From Leucaena leucocephala (taxonomy: Eukaryota > Streptophyta > Magnoliopsida > Fabales > Fabaceae), in assembly GCA_037074615.1 (NCBI GenBank), contig CM073527.1, forward strand, positions 28,396,848 through 28,460,847: DNA of 64,000 bases. Direction: 5' to 3'. The number at the start of each line of letters is the position of its first letter. Position 1 is the stretch's first letter. A program made the position numbers and the translations under genes. This document shows positions 24,577 to 36,886 of this stretch, piece by piece. The notes under the pieces are model-generated. The model saw only the letters and a list, made by a program, of their open reading frames with translations. It was not told the DNA's origin and searched no databases.

Positions 24577-26571
24577 ATGGAATATCAGGGGAACAAGGGT
24601 ATGCAGGAAACTGGTGCCCGGGATAGGCTGCAATTTGGAAATGAACGGGTAATAGATTAATCTTTGAATTACATGGAAACTTCGCTCGTCTCTGGATGTT
24701 GTTTAAAAATTCGTCTTGTGATACTGTTAAAAATCATTTTTGTGATTTTCTACTCACTTAGCTGAACTGCTTTTTCGGGCATATGCAGACCCCTCATTGA
24801 CGATATATCTGAGGATTTCTGGTTGCCAATCAACCAAAGGCCGACAGAAAATGTTGATCTACATAATATGGAGCAAGCTTCATTAGACACAATCGTCAAA
24901 TATTGGATTCAAGCTCCTCCAAAAGATGGAATGGAAAGGAAAGTGGGTCTAGGAAAGTACGAGCAAGGTTATTGATTTCTTCTTAGAACACGGGTGAATG
25001 TCTGTAATAACTTGCTTCTAGAAATTTTTAATGCATCCTTTTCTTCGTAAGAGATAAATCACTATAAACTTAAAAATTATTCCTCTTGCTGTTGTTTCAA
25101 ATCTTACAATATATTATATTTATGCATTTTTTTTCTGGTGTGCTTCTGTTCACATTTTCTCCCTAAGCTCTTTAATATTCCTATATTTCTTTGCTGGCTA
25201 TCAGAATCAGCAGTTGTTGGTCCTTAGGGCTTCTGTAGATGAACCATCAATTTGCTTCTAATATTGGCCTGCTACATCTGCCGGAATTATTGAACCAATA
25301 AAATCTGGAATAAGAGATCCGAAATTGGGGATAGGCAAACAAGAAGATGACTTTTTCACTGCAGAAGAAAATATCCAGCGAAAGAAACTTGACGTCGAGC
25401 TAGAGGAGACAGGAAAATGTGAGGAAGCGGGAGGGTACGATGTAACAGTACTTGGTAGTTACTCTTGGTCCCATAGTCATGTAGTAGCTTTGAAGTTGAT
25501 GTTTTAAATTTTCTGAAGGCAGCATATAGTGTATATGCCTGTCTTCTGACTAGATGGGCAGAATTTCCGCAGTTTATATTACCTGGTTGCGGCTTCTGCC
25601 TGCTTCATGCACATTGTGAAAATCCAGGTGTTAGTAGAATGGGAGCAAAAAGTTCAAACTGAGGTTAAAGAAATAGGAAAAGTGTTTTATTGTGATCTCT
25701 GCAACAAGCAATACAAATTAGCGTTGGAATTTGAAGCACACCTGAGCTCATATGATCACAATCACAGAAAGGCAGGTACTTGGGTGACTTAATCTAACTT
25801 TCTGTCTCTGATGTTAAACTCAGTTCTAGTTTTCCCCCTCCTGATGCAACTTTCCTGGTGGGGGTTACAGCGCTTCAAACAAACGAAGGAAATGCATGGT
25901 AGTAGGAGTTGGGATGACAGGCAACAGCGAGAACAACAGCGTCATGGGAGAGAAATGGCTAAGTTCGCAATGTATCCTTTTTGCTTTGATACCTGATATT
26001 GTGCTCTTGGTAAAGGAATTAATATCATCTTGGTAGCCTTCTTTCCATGTGATGTTGTGATCGGATTCTTTAATGTGAGTCAGTGCTGATGCGCAGAAGG
26101 AACAACAGATTCAACAGCAACAGGAAGAATCTGGCCCTGCTACGGTTTCATCTGAATCTATAACTGCTACTGCACTTGCTGATCAGGACCAGCGGAAGAC
26201 TGAAGTTTGGGTTTACTTCAAAAGGCAGTGTTTCCAAAGTATGCCCAACTGATTATTTGATCATGTTTACTGTATTTTTCACATACATAATTGAATGAAT
26301 CGAGGGTTTTGGGAGGAAGGCGATTATGGACTTTATGGTGCTTAACCATGCTCATATTATCTCTCTGTGTCTATATGTGTTTTACTGTACACGTTGTCTT
26401 ATTAGTTTTAACCCCTCTAATCTCTTGCATGTTATTATGACCCATATATCTGGCCGACACCATTGTCATTTTCTTTCCTCTTGTAACTCTTAGAACTCAT
26501 CTGGGGGATCTGCAAAGAATCAAAAAGTTGCCATGTCCTCTATATTTCGCAGCTATGACGAGGAAGAGTAG
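24577..26571 (+). pseudogene. Pseudogene of a G-patch / C2H2 zinc-finger protein
   Basis: Exon-like blocks match plant relatives of GPATCH8. They are an N-terminal block at 24577-24651; a block with ISEDFWLPINQRPTENVDL at about 24788; G-patch remains (SSNIGFKLLQKM..WKGK) near 24890-24955; GIIEPIKSGIRDPKLGIGKQ near 25290; a C2H2 finger (FYCDLCNKQYKLALEFEAHL) near 25685-25745; a Gln-rich block near 26100; and KNQKVAMSSIF at 26515. Introns persist between blocks, so it is a duplicated gene and not a processed copy. Lesions: a frame change near 24888 just before the G-patch; a G-patch Gly changed to Glu (KMEWKGK); a second frame change with in-frame TAG near 24949; and a deletion near 26201 that breaks DQDQRKT-LKFGF. 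The intact family member is a nuclear, probably RNA-related protein. Family identity is firm; exact ends are approximate. Confidence 0.85.
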
Positions 26572-28603
26572 TGCAAAGATGCTTTTGCAGCGGAGGGTCA
26601 GCCATGTAACACATCTCCTGTGTGGTTTTGTTTTGTATCCACTGGTCTTTGCGAGTCAGTGCAGAATTGGAATGTTAGGATTTTCGTCTCATGGGCGTGT
26701 CACTTTCTAGACTTAGGTAAACTCTTTGAATTTATATTTTTGGCTTGGTGTCTTGTCGATTTTAGCCTTTACTAATGTCTAAATGCTTTACGAGAAGTGT
26801 TGTTTTCAAAAATTATTTTGAAATTCGTTCATCAGGAAAGCGACTTCAAATTATTAAGAAATCGATAACTCAAACCATCACTTCAAGAAGTATCAGCGTC
26901 TTCTCTCTCTTTTTTTGTCTTCGGTGAAAGTTACATTTAAATAACCGATTTCATCAATACCAGCCCTCCTCTTTCCTTCTGAACTTTGGAGTAAATTACA
27001 ACTAGTTAGCCCGCCCCTTCACTATCTTCTTCCCTTTTCCTTTATATTTATTTTAGTAATGAATAATATATATTTTTATATTTATTAATTTTTTAAAATT
27101 AACTATATTAATATTCCTTCAATAATAATCAAATAATATATTATAGAAAATTAAAGAAGATTATTATACTGTTTTAAAAAAATATTACAGACTAATTAAC
27201 TTATATAATTTTATTAATTTAATTAAATTAGTTAAATATATTATATATTAAATAGTGTAGAAGTATTTTTAAATAATTAAAAAGAATAAGAGTAGATTTT
27301 ATTTCCTACAAAATAAAAAGAATGAGTAAATTTGTTTTATCTTAATAATTTAATTTGCAAGAAATATATAAAACCGATTAAATAGATATAAAAAATTTAT
27401 AAATTAAAATAAATTTTATAGGAAGATTATTTTGTACCATATTCCAGCTTATTCAAGTATTTATCTATAAAAAAATTAATGAAAATATAACTATTTTAAG
27501 TAAGAAACTAATTAATGAGAATAGATATGGAGTGAGAGCATCAATATTGAGTAAGAAAAAATTAGAAACCTTAGGCCCTTGTCATACCATGTTTTGATGG
27601 ATCTCTCCTTCTAAAGTTTATTTGTACAAGGAAGTTTGCTAGTTCTCAATTTTTCACTGTTCTTTACTTTTAAAATACTTTATCTTGGATTCATTCTCAC
27701 TGGCCTTACACGCCACCTCCTAAGATAAGCTTCAACTAATATGTATTGGTCAAAGATAGTTTTTTATATTAATAATTAAATTTATAAGAAATGCATAAAA
27801 TAAATTAAATAACTATTTTTAAAAAATTTATTCTGTCTCTTTTGGTTTGGAAGGAAATAAAAAATAAAGGGAAAATGAGAGAAGAAGAAGATAGCCGATG
27901 GGAGGGGTCACTAATCGTAATTTTCTCCAGAATTCAGGAAAGAGGAGGACGCGGCTGGTGTTTATGAAATAGGGTATTTAAACGTAATTTAAGCAGACTT
28001 AAAGTGGTGGTTTGCTGTGGTTCTCTTGGTGAACAAGTTTAAGGGTAGCATATTGATAAATATTTTCTACCTTATAAGATATTGGTATTTTTTTTTTAAT
28101 GTTTAACGTATCTGATGAAAAAGCCCATTATGATAAGAGGGAAGGGAGGGGGTTCTAGTTTCTTGATCACTATTCCCTCCAGATATCACACGCCAGTTTT
28201 ACCATCTAAATTAGCATCACATAGTGCAATTTTATTTATATTTTATTATGTTTTAATATACTGATATTGATCTTTTTATTTAATTTAAAAATTTATACAT
28301 AATTTCAACTAAGCTCTCGCGTCTCATTTCTTTTTTACCTGAAAATATCTAATTTATATTTGAGTATAAGTTGCCAGGATATTGACGAATTGAAGAATTC
28401 TTTGCAGGAAAGCATGGCGTATAAATATATATATTGGGATATGTTGATGATGCGCTTTTCAGGTGCCACTTGTCTGTATTCCCCACGCATTTCCTGACCG
28501 TCTGTCGTGACTCGGGACCTATGCCCTCGCTCTTCTTTTCATCGGGTTCATCACTCGGCTCGGGAAAACCCTACCCTTTCTTCCTCATCCTCTTCACCTT
28601 CCA
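26572..28603. other. Intergenic spacer
   Basis: About 2 kb between the G-patch pseudogene and the desulfhydrase gene, very AT-rich at about 27050-27500 and 27770-27830. No gene recognised. A TATA box for the downstream gene lies at its 3' end. Confidence 0.5.
28420..28434 (+). promoter_or_regulatory. TATA box of the cysteine desulfhydrase gene
   Basis: TATAAATATATATAT about 170 bases upstream of the ATG at 28604, in an otherwise mixed-composition stretch. Confidence 0.5.
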
Positions 28604-29983
28604 ATGGCTTCTCACAACCACTGTCATAATCACAGAAAGGACGATAACAACCTCAACGGCGACAATTCCGTTTCTCATGTACACAAAAAACCCAAGCTCG
28701 GCTCGTTCATTACTGACTCCGAAATTCAATCCGAATTCGCTCACCATGACCCCGCCGTTGCTCGGATTAACAACGGTAGCTTCGGTTGCTGCCCTGCTTC
28801 TGTAATTGCCGCTCAGCAAGAACTGCAGCTGAAGAATCTCCGCCAGCCGGACCATTTCTACTTCAACGAGCTCCAGAAGGGGATTCTTCATTCCAGGACT
28901 CTTATCCGAGAAATTATTAATGCTGACCACGTCGATGAGATTTCTATAGTTGATAACGCCACCACAGCTGCTGCTATCGTCCTTCAGCAGACTGCCTGGG
29001 CCTTTCAAGAAGGAAAATTTCAAAGGGGGGACGTCGTTGTGATGCTTCATTGCGCTTACGGCAGCATCAAGAAGTCCATGGAGGCATATGTTACGCGCGC
29101 CGGAGGCGAAGTTATTCAGGTTCAGCTGCCTTTTCCTGTGAATTCTAATGAGGAGATTATTAGTGAATTTAGGAGAGCGCTGGAGAGAGGAAAAGCTGGC
29201 GGGAGCAGGGTTAGGCTAGCTGTGATTGATCACGTCACTTCAATGCCGTGTGTGGTGATCCCTGTTAGGGATTTGGTAAAGATTTGTAGGGAAGAAGGCG
29301 TTGAACAAGTTTTCGTGGACGCAGCTCATGGTATTGGGTGTACTGATGTTGATATGAAAGAGATCGGGGCAGACTTTTATACCAGTAATTTGCATAAATG
29401 GTTCTTTTGCCCACCTTCCATTGCCTTTCTGTACAGTTGGAAGTCGCCCAGATGCTCTGAATTGCATCATCCCGTGGTGTCCCATGAGTATGGTAATGGG
29501 TTGGCCGTCGAAAGTGCTTGGATTGGCACAAGAGATTACAGTGCACAATTGGTGGTTCCCGCAGTTTTGGAATTTATCAGTAGATTTGAAGACGGTATTG
29601 AAGGAATCAAGAAGAGGAATCATGAAGCTGTCGTGGAGATGGGACGAATGTTGGCCACAGCATGGGGAACTCAACTTGGTAGTCCTCCAGATATGTGTGC
29701 GAGCATGATTATGGTAGGGTTACCTGCTTGCTTGGGTATATTGAGCGATTCTGATGCTGAGAACCTAAGAGGACTTTTGAGGGATGATTTTGGCGTTGAA
29801 GTGCCTCTATATTATCGGCAACCAAAAGATGGAGAAACTGGACCAGTAACTGGATATGCCCGAATTTCTCATCAAGTTTACAATAAAGCTGATGATTATT
29901 ACAAGTTCAGGGATGCAATTAATCAACTTGTGCGCAATAAGTTCACTTGTGCCCTTCTTTCTAATTTAAGAGGTGTTCTCTGA
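28604..29983 (+). CDS. LCD: L-cysteine desulfhydrase (PLP enzyme, class V)
   Basis: Single-exon gene for 459 residues. It closely matches the plant L-cysteine desulfhydrase of the Arabidopsis At3g62130 type, which is of nearly the same length. The enzyme breaks L-cysteine into pyruvate, ammonia and hydrogen sulfide, using pyridoxal phosphate. Visible signatures: a phosphate-binding segment DNATTAAA (117-124), Asp239 in VFVDAAHG as the residue expected to contact the PLP pyridine, His242, and Lys265 in SNLHKWFFCPP as the Schiff-base lysine. The N-terminal 30 residues are His/Asn/Lys-rich (MASHNHCHNHRKDDNN), with no clear transit peptide. H2S from this enzyme acts as a signal in stomatal and drought responses. 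The reading frame is intact and moderately GC-richer than the flanks. Family call firm; substrate preference inferred from homology. Confidence 0.95.
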   Translation: MASHNHCHNHRKDDNNLNGDNSVSHVHKKPKLGSFITDSEIQSEFAHHDPAVARINNGSFGCCPASVIAAQQELQLKNLRQPDHFYFNELQKGILHSRTLIREIINADHVDEISIVDNATTAAAIVLQQTAWAFQEGKFQRGDVVVMLHCAYGSIKKSMEAYVTRAGGEVIQVQLPFPVNSNEEIISEFRRALERGKAGGSRVRLAVIDHVTSMPCVVIPVRDLVKICREEGVEQVFVDAAHGIGCTDVDMKEIGADFYTSNLHKWFFCPPSIAFLYSWKSPRCSELHHPVVSHEYGNGLAVESAWIGTRDYSAQLVVPAVLEFISRFEDGIEGIKKRNHEAVVEMGRMLATAWGTQLGSPPDMCASMIMVGLPACLGILSDSDAENLRGLLRDDFGVEVPLYYRQPKDGETGPVTGYARISHQVYNKADDYYKFRDAINQLVRNKFTCALLSNLRGVL

Positions 29984-32900
29984 ACTCGCCTGATTAATAC
30001 ATCCGCTTTGTACGAGGTAATTTCTTATTTATTTATTTAATAATTAATATTTGCAAATATACGGTTTTGATTGGATGTGATATAAGTCAGCTCCGAAATT
30101 GGCGATAGCCCAATATGAGGTGCCACTTTCCAAGTCTAATGAGGATCCCCTTGTTCTGAACGCAAGTACTGACTTTACCTAATGCTGAAATCCACTGAGT
30201 CATACAATGCTTGACTTATCTAGATTCCCCGCCGGAGAATCCAGATAAGTCAGTTATTAGATAATTCTAATAAGCAACTTATACGCTACCATTTTCCATG
30301 AACGCTTGAGAAATTATAGAGCTTTAGAGTGCAACCAATTATTATGTTCCATTCGAATTTTGTCCATCTACACTTTTCAATTTCAGTATCATTTGACCCT
30401 TTTCGCATCATATATGATATACCTTTAATATTCAAAAGCCTATCTTCTACTTCTACTTATGTCTTGTTTATTTCTATTTTGTGTGTAGTAGATCAAAATC
30501 CCCCTCCTCGGCTCCTTCCTTCCAAAGATAGAGGAAAAATCGTTTAATTATGAAAGACAAACTATGATGTTTGGATTTCCCTTTTTATTTTTAATTAGAT
30601 TTTTGTCATTGTTATTATCTCACGAGTCATGAGGAGCTTTGGTGTTCTCCAGACTCCAGCCCAGTGATACTTACTACTTAGCATGTTTTCTTTGCATACT
30701 GGTGTGTTGGATCTAAGCATGTAGAGTCCCGTACAAGTGGTTGGAAAACCGGGCGACTTTATTATGAAATATCTATTGTGTTTTTACTATTATCTTACAT
30801 TTTTCTGCTTTTTTTAAGAGCCCAAAAGGTCATTTTTCTATGGCGTTTTTATTCTTGCCATCAATAGCAATATTAATGTTTAAGATACAATGGTAAAGAA
30901 TCCTTAAAAGAAGTTGCTTACTATGAAGTACCCAGGGTGTCCATACCTTTTAACGCGAAAGAACAACGATTTTATTCTTGGTCGTATCAGTCAGCTACCC
31001 GTCGTTTATATGTAGACTAAAGTAGAAACCATCCTAACGTTGCGAAACGTTCTTCCCTGATTTTATGTCTAACCTGAAAACACCATTTTATTTTCTTTGT
31101 TCCAAATAGCATTCCTTGGTATTTTATTTATTGTGGATTATGGATGATGGATACCTTGAAGAATGACAATGTCTTAATATGCAGTGCAGGGAAGGGGTGT
31201 AGGAATCTTGCAAATGAATAAGGGCTATAATTCAGCACCTTGCGAATGCTGGGCCAGTTATGATGGTTTTGGTACCATGAAGTTTGTAATAAGTTGTAGA
31301 GATAGTGCAGCAAGGTGTCGAGTTAGCGCGGTGAGCTGAATTACCTTAGAAGTTGAAATCATGGAGCTATCCTTGTTAATATGTATAATAAAGATTCTCA
31401 GGTTGTGTCATGCTCATAACGTGCATTGTGCCGGTTCATGCTAACATTCACCTTAATCTCATTTTCATTTTGATTCTTCATCAGTCTTAATTTTACAGGT
31501 CCGGATATCTGACATTGCGTTCTTGGAGGGAAAAGGAAGGGGAGTTAATGATGCATTGCTCCTTACGGATTTTAATGATTTAGTAGGGGAGGATAGCTAA
31601 TAATAATAATAATAATGATTCTTTATTAAATTTAAGCTATACTTTATTACACAAACAGTGTATGTTCTTGTTTTAAAAATTTCAACACTTGCCTGAAATG
31701 CCCCTCAAGTCCAGCCCGAAAATAGCCCCCCCTTCTCTCTCCAGATTCATCATGCCTTCACTTCTATTTCATCGTCAACAAAGCTAGTTTAAAAATGAAA
31801 CCAGATTAGACAAAATCATTCAAAACTCAAGATTGTCATTCTTAGAAACAGATTCTACCATTCCTAGATTAGGGAAAACCAAATGCGTGAAATGCTTAGT
31901 CTTTTAAGATTAATTAAATAGGTAAATGAGTTTAATTAGTAAAAAGATAAATATATAATTATTTAAAATATATTTAATCTATAGGTAGTATTATTTTATT
32001 ATGATTTTAATTTTAATATTTAGTACTTTTAGATTATAGTAAATTTAACTATTTTTTTAAAAAAATTATATAAAAAAATATATTTATATTTTATAAAGAT
32101 ATATGAAAGTTCAACCATAAAATTATATCATGATCTGCGAAACCAATTCCCAAAAATATTCAAAATGATTGGCCCTTGCTAAAATTTGATTAGAATCCTG
32201 AAATATGAAATATTAGGATAACTGATATATAAAAAAAATGATTGGCCCAGGCTAAAATGTGATTTTGCCTCGCCGGCAAACCGAAGTCCGAAAACTACGA
32301 ACCTGCATTACCCTCATTAGCTTTCCAATCTGAATCTAACCCCCATGCTTACTCACCTTTCATGCTCACGGCAAGTCGCTTCAAACCTGCTTCTCTCGCT
32401 TACAGGTAACGCGGAAACAAAATGAATGAAATCCTAAAATTAGTCGGAAAATACTTCACTCGTGCCCTGAGGTCCGTGTTTTTTTCTTTGTTAAAGATGC
32501 ACAGCCGAGGGTTCGAGCTGAAGAATACCCAAGTTCGTCGAAGGCGGAGACTGACCATAAATGGGGTTTTCACTGGATACGGTATTTCTCCTTTCAAACC
32601 TATCACTAATCGATTTTAAGATTCTTTGCGAACCATGCCAGCTTCGTGCTTTCTTTAACCTGTTATCGATGTCTTTCTTCCATGAAGTTGAGGGGGAGAG
32701 TTGCTGTTATCTTGCCCGAATCAGGTCGAACTTGGGTGACCCCGCGCGGGTATCTCGAAACCTGCATGTAGAGTTGAACTTTTGGGTCCAAATCTTTTTG
32801 AAACTTCTTCACAAACCGCAACTCATTAATTTTCAGTCTTTCTCCGGTCTTCCCCGCTTCTTCATTATTTATTGTTCGACGTTGACAGATAGGTGGGACA

Positions 32901-33317
32901 CTGTTTTTTTGGTTTTTTCTCGCCCTCTCGATGATATTGGATTTGGAAGTGGATATTTGTCGTGCTGTGTGCCTGTAAAAATTAGCAAATTTTTGTTGGA
33001 CTCAATTTTTTTTTTTCAAAAACTATAAAGCATCTAGTAGTGAAGACCGCTTTGGTTTGAGTTCATATTTGAAACCTTTCATTGTAAAACAGTACGATTT
33101 TCATGCAAGTAGCCTCGTCCTAACTTATTTTTCCGTTAAAGTGATATGCATTTTTTGTGTTGGAGTCGATTTGAATTTAATGTCCAACTAACACATCTCC
33201 ACGCTGGAACGGCGATAACAAGTTTCACATGCGAGACCGGAAACTGCTGATCTCGTGTTCATAGCAGTTAATTCAGAGCATTTGAATATTGGATTTGAAA
33301 TTTCTATTTTATTAACC
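29984..33317. other. Intergenic spacer, LCD 3' region to NEAP pseudogene
   Basis: About 3.3 kb. It contains the LCD 3' UTR, a strong hairpin at 30209-30255, a short (AAT)n run at about 31602-31616, and AT-rich sequence at 31900-32110. Bases 32360-33300 probably contain the remains of the NEAP pseudogene's 5' UTR and promoter. No intact gene recognised. Confidence 0.5.
30209..30255 (+). repeat. Strong short hairpin downstream of LCD
   Basis: TGACTTATCTAGATTC (30212-30227) faces GAATCCAGATAAGTCA (30237-30252): 16 pairs with one mismatch. The stem extends two more pairs past a second mismatch to a three-base GCC loop. It may be a transcript-end structure or the core of a tiny inverted repeat; it is too short for a typical plant microRNA precursor. 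Confidence 0.7.
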
Positions 33318-36000
33318 ATGCCAATTTTGGAGAAACCATCTTCGTCCCGATCTTTGCCGTTGTCATCAGTAGCGGCTCGAGATATTGATCCATTGTTAAA
33401 TGATGTGAGTGAAAGGAAGCAGAGTTTTAGGAGCAACGTGGTGTCATTAGCTGCAGAGTTGAAGGAGGCGCGGAGCCGCCTTATATCACGAGCAATCATC
33501 TGCCAAAGAAACCCTAACAAGACTGGTACAAAACTCTCTGCGGCATGGTTTGCTTCTGTTTCATTTCATACAACTACAATCTTCCATTTTTTTAACTTTT
33601 TTTAAAATTTCTTTTCCTTATTGGATTATTATAATATAATAATAATCTTAAAATTTGAAAACAATCATTTCTACTTTGTGGCTTATTGGAGACAAACTTT
33701 GATCCAGCTATATTTTATGAATATTTTCTCGTAGGAAGCAGAGATTAAAGCCAGAAACATGGAAGAGGAAATTGGTAGGTTGCAGAAGAGATTGGAGGAG
33801 AGAAACGAGCAACTTCAGGCTTCAGCCTCTACTGCTGAGAGGTTTTAATTTGCATACATGTTTTCCTTCTTTTTTGGGGAACATTTCCTCCTTTTTTCCA
33901 AAAAAAAAAAGGGTCTAATTCTAATCAGAGATGTTAAATTTTGTTTGTACATATGATACTGCATATTCATGCTCATTAGGCCAATATCTTTTGACATTTC
34001 CATTTTGTTTATGGTGGAGCCCATGGGAAGAAAGGGGGACTGAATGCTTTGCTATGTTATTATTATGTTGTTACCTTTGAGCCTGGCTTATTTTGTTGTC
34101 TTTGATATTTGTTCCTGAAGGTAATTATTATAAACAGTGTAAGCAACATCATCGATAGTATTAGTAAAATATTTTTAAATTAAGCAACACCCGATCCTCA
34201 GCCTCAACCACATATATTTACATAACAGGTTGATCACTAGGTCCAAGTAGCAGAGTAAGTGTCTTTATTATTTTACTTTTGACTTCTAACAATGACTAAA
34301 CTAAAGCCAAGGTGTAACGATTTCAAATTCTGTGGACTTTTCTATGTCTATAGCTGTACAGCATATTTCTTTGCAGTGGCCAGAGTCAAACTTGTTAGAT
34401 TCTTTTACTGTAGTAGACATTATCTATTTTTTCTGTGTTTTTTTTGCTTAGGTCCAACAATTTGTTAGGTGTAAAGGGCTCCAGGCACTATATCTGGTCC
34501 CCGAATTAGGAATTCCTGGCACATTAACTAAGCTTAGTTTCTTGACCTTTGCTTATCACATTCAATTATATACCATGCTCATTTTATTTTTCTTAATAAT
34601 GTAATAAGACAAAAATGAAAATTAGATGGTGGATCTAAAATTACTCTTTCTCCCTCTGGCAGTCTATACTCATGAATGCATTAAGACATCTGGCATGAAG
34701 TCATGTAAAAATTGTTGATTGAGTCAAGAATGGTCATGAGAGAGGCCTTAGGCACCGTGACATCTATAACTTATCTTAGAAACAATTTATTGCTCACATT
34801 AAATGTTGTCCTCGTTTGATATCTCTTGTAGTTTGCAGCACAATGTTATTATAGCAAAATGATAATGAAGCATGTCTGTTGGTTGCAGCCCAATTAGTAA
34901 TGTGCTTGTCATTTATATATTAACTTGCGTAATTTTGATGCAGTATCTAAATGAGTTAGAAGATCTTAGATCACAGATCGCAGCAACTAGAGCCGCTGCT
35001 GAGGCAAGTGTTGCGTCAGCTCAATCAGCAGATCTCCGGTACGCAGAACTTGCAAAAGAATTAAATGAGAAAAAATTTTCACTGAGAAAACATGAGGTTC
35101 TTGTCATTAGGATGGGACAGCAACTAAATAATCTCCAGAAGGATCTTTAGTCAAGGGAATCTTCACGGAAGCAACTGAAAGATGACATTCTGCGGATTGA
35201 ACACGATATCATGGAAGCCTTTGCGAAAGCTGGAGCAAACAAGAACTATGAACTGAGGAAAATATTAGATGAAGTTCCTAGGAACTTCGAGAAGATAAAT
35301 GAGCTTCTAATTGTTAAGGATGAAGAAATAGCAAAAGTTAAGGATGAAATTAAGATCATGTCTTCTTGTTCGAAGGTCAAGATTGACGAATTAGAATCAC
35401 AGGTGAATCCAGCTTCTGTCTGCCTGTGTAATTGATCATTTATTTGTTGCTTTATTTATGTTCTTCGAGCATCATGGCTTACGTATTTATGAATATCCAT
35501 ATGTTTGAAAATACAGTTAGAGAAACAGCGATTTGTTGATCAGGAGCTGAAGAAGAGGGTGCTGAAATTGGAATTTTGTCTGCAAGAAGCCCACTAAAGC
35601 TTCACAAGGTATTTTGCTCTTAAAGCTGCATAACATTTTTGTTTTACGGGATTTGTACTCCATGGTGCCGCGATTACAGTTTTCAGGATTTGCTTTAAAA
35701 ATATTGCTGTTTGAGTCAGGATATACATTAAATTATGAAAGAGTTGGTTTCATTCTAAACGAGCAGGCTTAGAAACGATCCATGCCCCAATCAAATGACA
35801 TGTATGTTTATATGGTTTTGTGGACACAGATGGAAGAGAGACGGGACAAAGTTATAAAAGATCCAAGAGATCAGTTAGAAGCAAAACAACGCAGTGAAGT
35901 TGATACGTTAAATCAAAACCAAAATTTCTGGGATTGTTCTGGATTCAAAATCGTGGCCCCTATATCCATGCTGATCTTGGTGGTATTCTCGAAGCGGTGA
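33318..36000 (+). pseudogene. NEAP: Pseudogene of nuclear envelope-associated protein (NEAP)
   Basis: Exon-like blocks follow the NEAP family in order: an N-terminal block with DIDPLLNDVSERKQSFRSNV and SLAAELKEARSRL (33318-33524); a coiled-coil block MEEEIGRLQKRLEERNEQLQ (33735-33840); a block starting YLNELEDLRSQIAATRAAAE (34944-35400); LEKQRFVDQELKKRVLKLEF (35517 on); and a final block from about 35830 ending FKIVAPISMLILVVFSKR, the C-terminal membrane anchor. NEAPs are plant inner-nuclear-membrane coiled-coil proteins that interact with SUN proteins. Lesions: about two bases lost near 33490, shifting the frame before QSSAKETLTR-like sequence; TAG at 35148-35150 in QKDL*SRESS; and a frame change with TAA at 35594. 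Introns persist, so it is a duplicated gene. A truncated N-terminal product is possible but unlikely to be functional. Confidence 0.88.
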
Positions 36001-36886
36001 TCGGGCTCTCAATGTCCTTTCCGTGGTGAAATTATTCAAGGGAAGCGGGAGAAACCATTTTTCTGGTAGAAATACTGTTTAGATATACAATGGTTTAGCT
36101 GATTAGCTTCAGCTTACGCAGTTAGGATCCCAAATAGTCTTTTTCTTTCTATTGTCGAAGTAGAATTACGTCTGATTAGCTGTGCATGTGCTTTCACCCT
36201 ACATGTTGGTTATTTAATGCATACCAGACCCGGTGGACCCAGATGATTTATTTCTGTAATCGTAACCTGGAGAAATATCACCGTGTCTTTTTGTGGCCTA
36301 TTGTAAAATTAATCAAGGCGCATTCCCTGGGAGAGTTGTTTATTTTACTGGCAGATATGAGTCGTCGTCCGCTTCATAAAAGTAAGCTGTTTTGATAAAT
36401 TTTGGTCTTGCCTTGTGTCTTTCTGAAAACATGAGTAAGCGTACATTAACTTCACAATTAGCTACCAACGCTGGCGGTTATGAGGCTATATGTGAGAGAC
36501 TCTCAATTTAACATCTCGTTCAGGGTTTAGAATACTTGGAGCTTGAACACATTTGCCAACTAGATGCACAAGTGCGTTCGGCGTTATATGTGACAATCCC
36601 GTTGGAAATAGAGCTTTCTTATTTGATCCTCCGGGTGGACTGGGATTTCAAGCGTAGGGATGATAATGTCAACCCCCCATTTATGCAAATGAATTTTAAG
36701 GTCTGTGATCATTACGCCTCACACTAATGACTAATATACTATGGCTCTCAAACTATGTACATCACCACAACCCCGTGTAGCAGCACAACAGCCCAGAAGC
36801 CAGAAACCGCAGTTGCTAGAGAATTCTACTACTAGTACTAGCACACTCACCTAAGCATAATTAATAATAGTGCTACTCCTCCTATT
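36001..36886. other. Intergenic spacer
   Basis: Downstream of both the NEAP pseudogene and the convergent X8 gene. It should hold the X8 3' UTR. Nothing else recognised. Confidence 0.5.

Noticed and set aside
29240..29674. Antisense open frames inside the LCD gene
   Set aside because: Shadows of a GC-richer coding strand; the + frame is clearly the real protein.
30209..30255. Hairpin as a microRNA precursor
   Set aside because: The stem is under 20 pairs, too short for a plant pre-miRNA duplex, and I recognise no known miRNA in it.
32561..33028. 155-codon open frame upstream of the NEAP pseudogene
   Set aside because: Composition fits 5' UTR or intron; no protein family resemblance.
33318..36000. 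NEAP locus as a functional gene with unusual splicing
   Set aside because: The stop at 35148 lies inside a continuous coding block, and two further frame changes need separate rescue.
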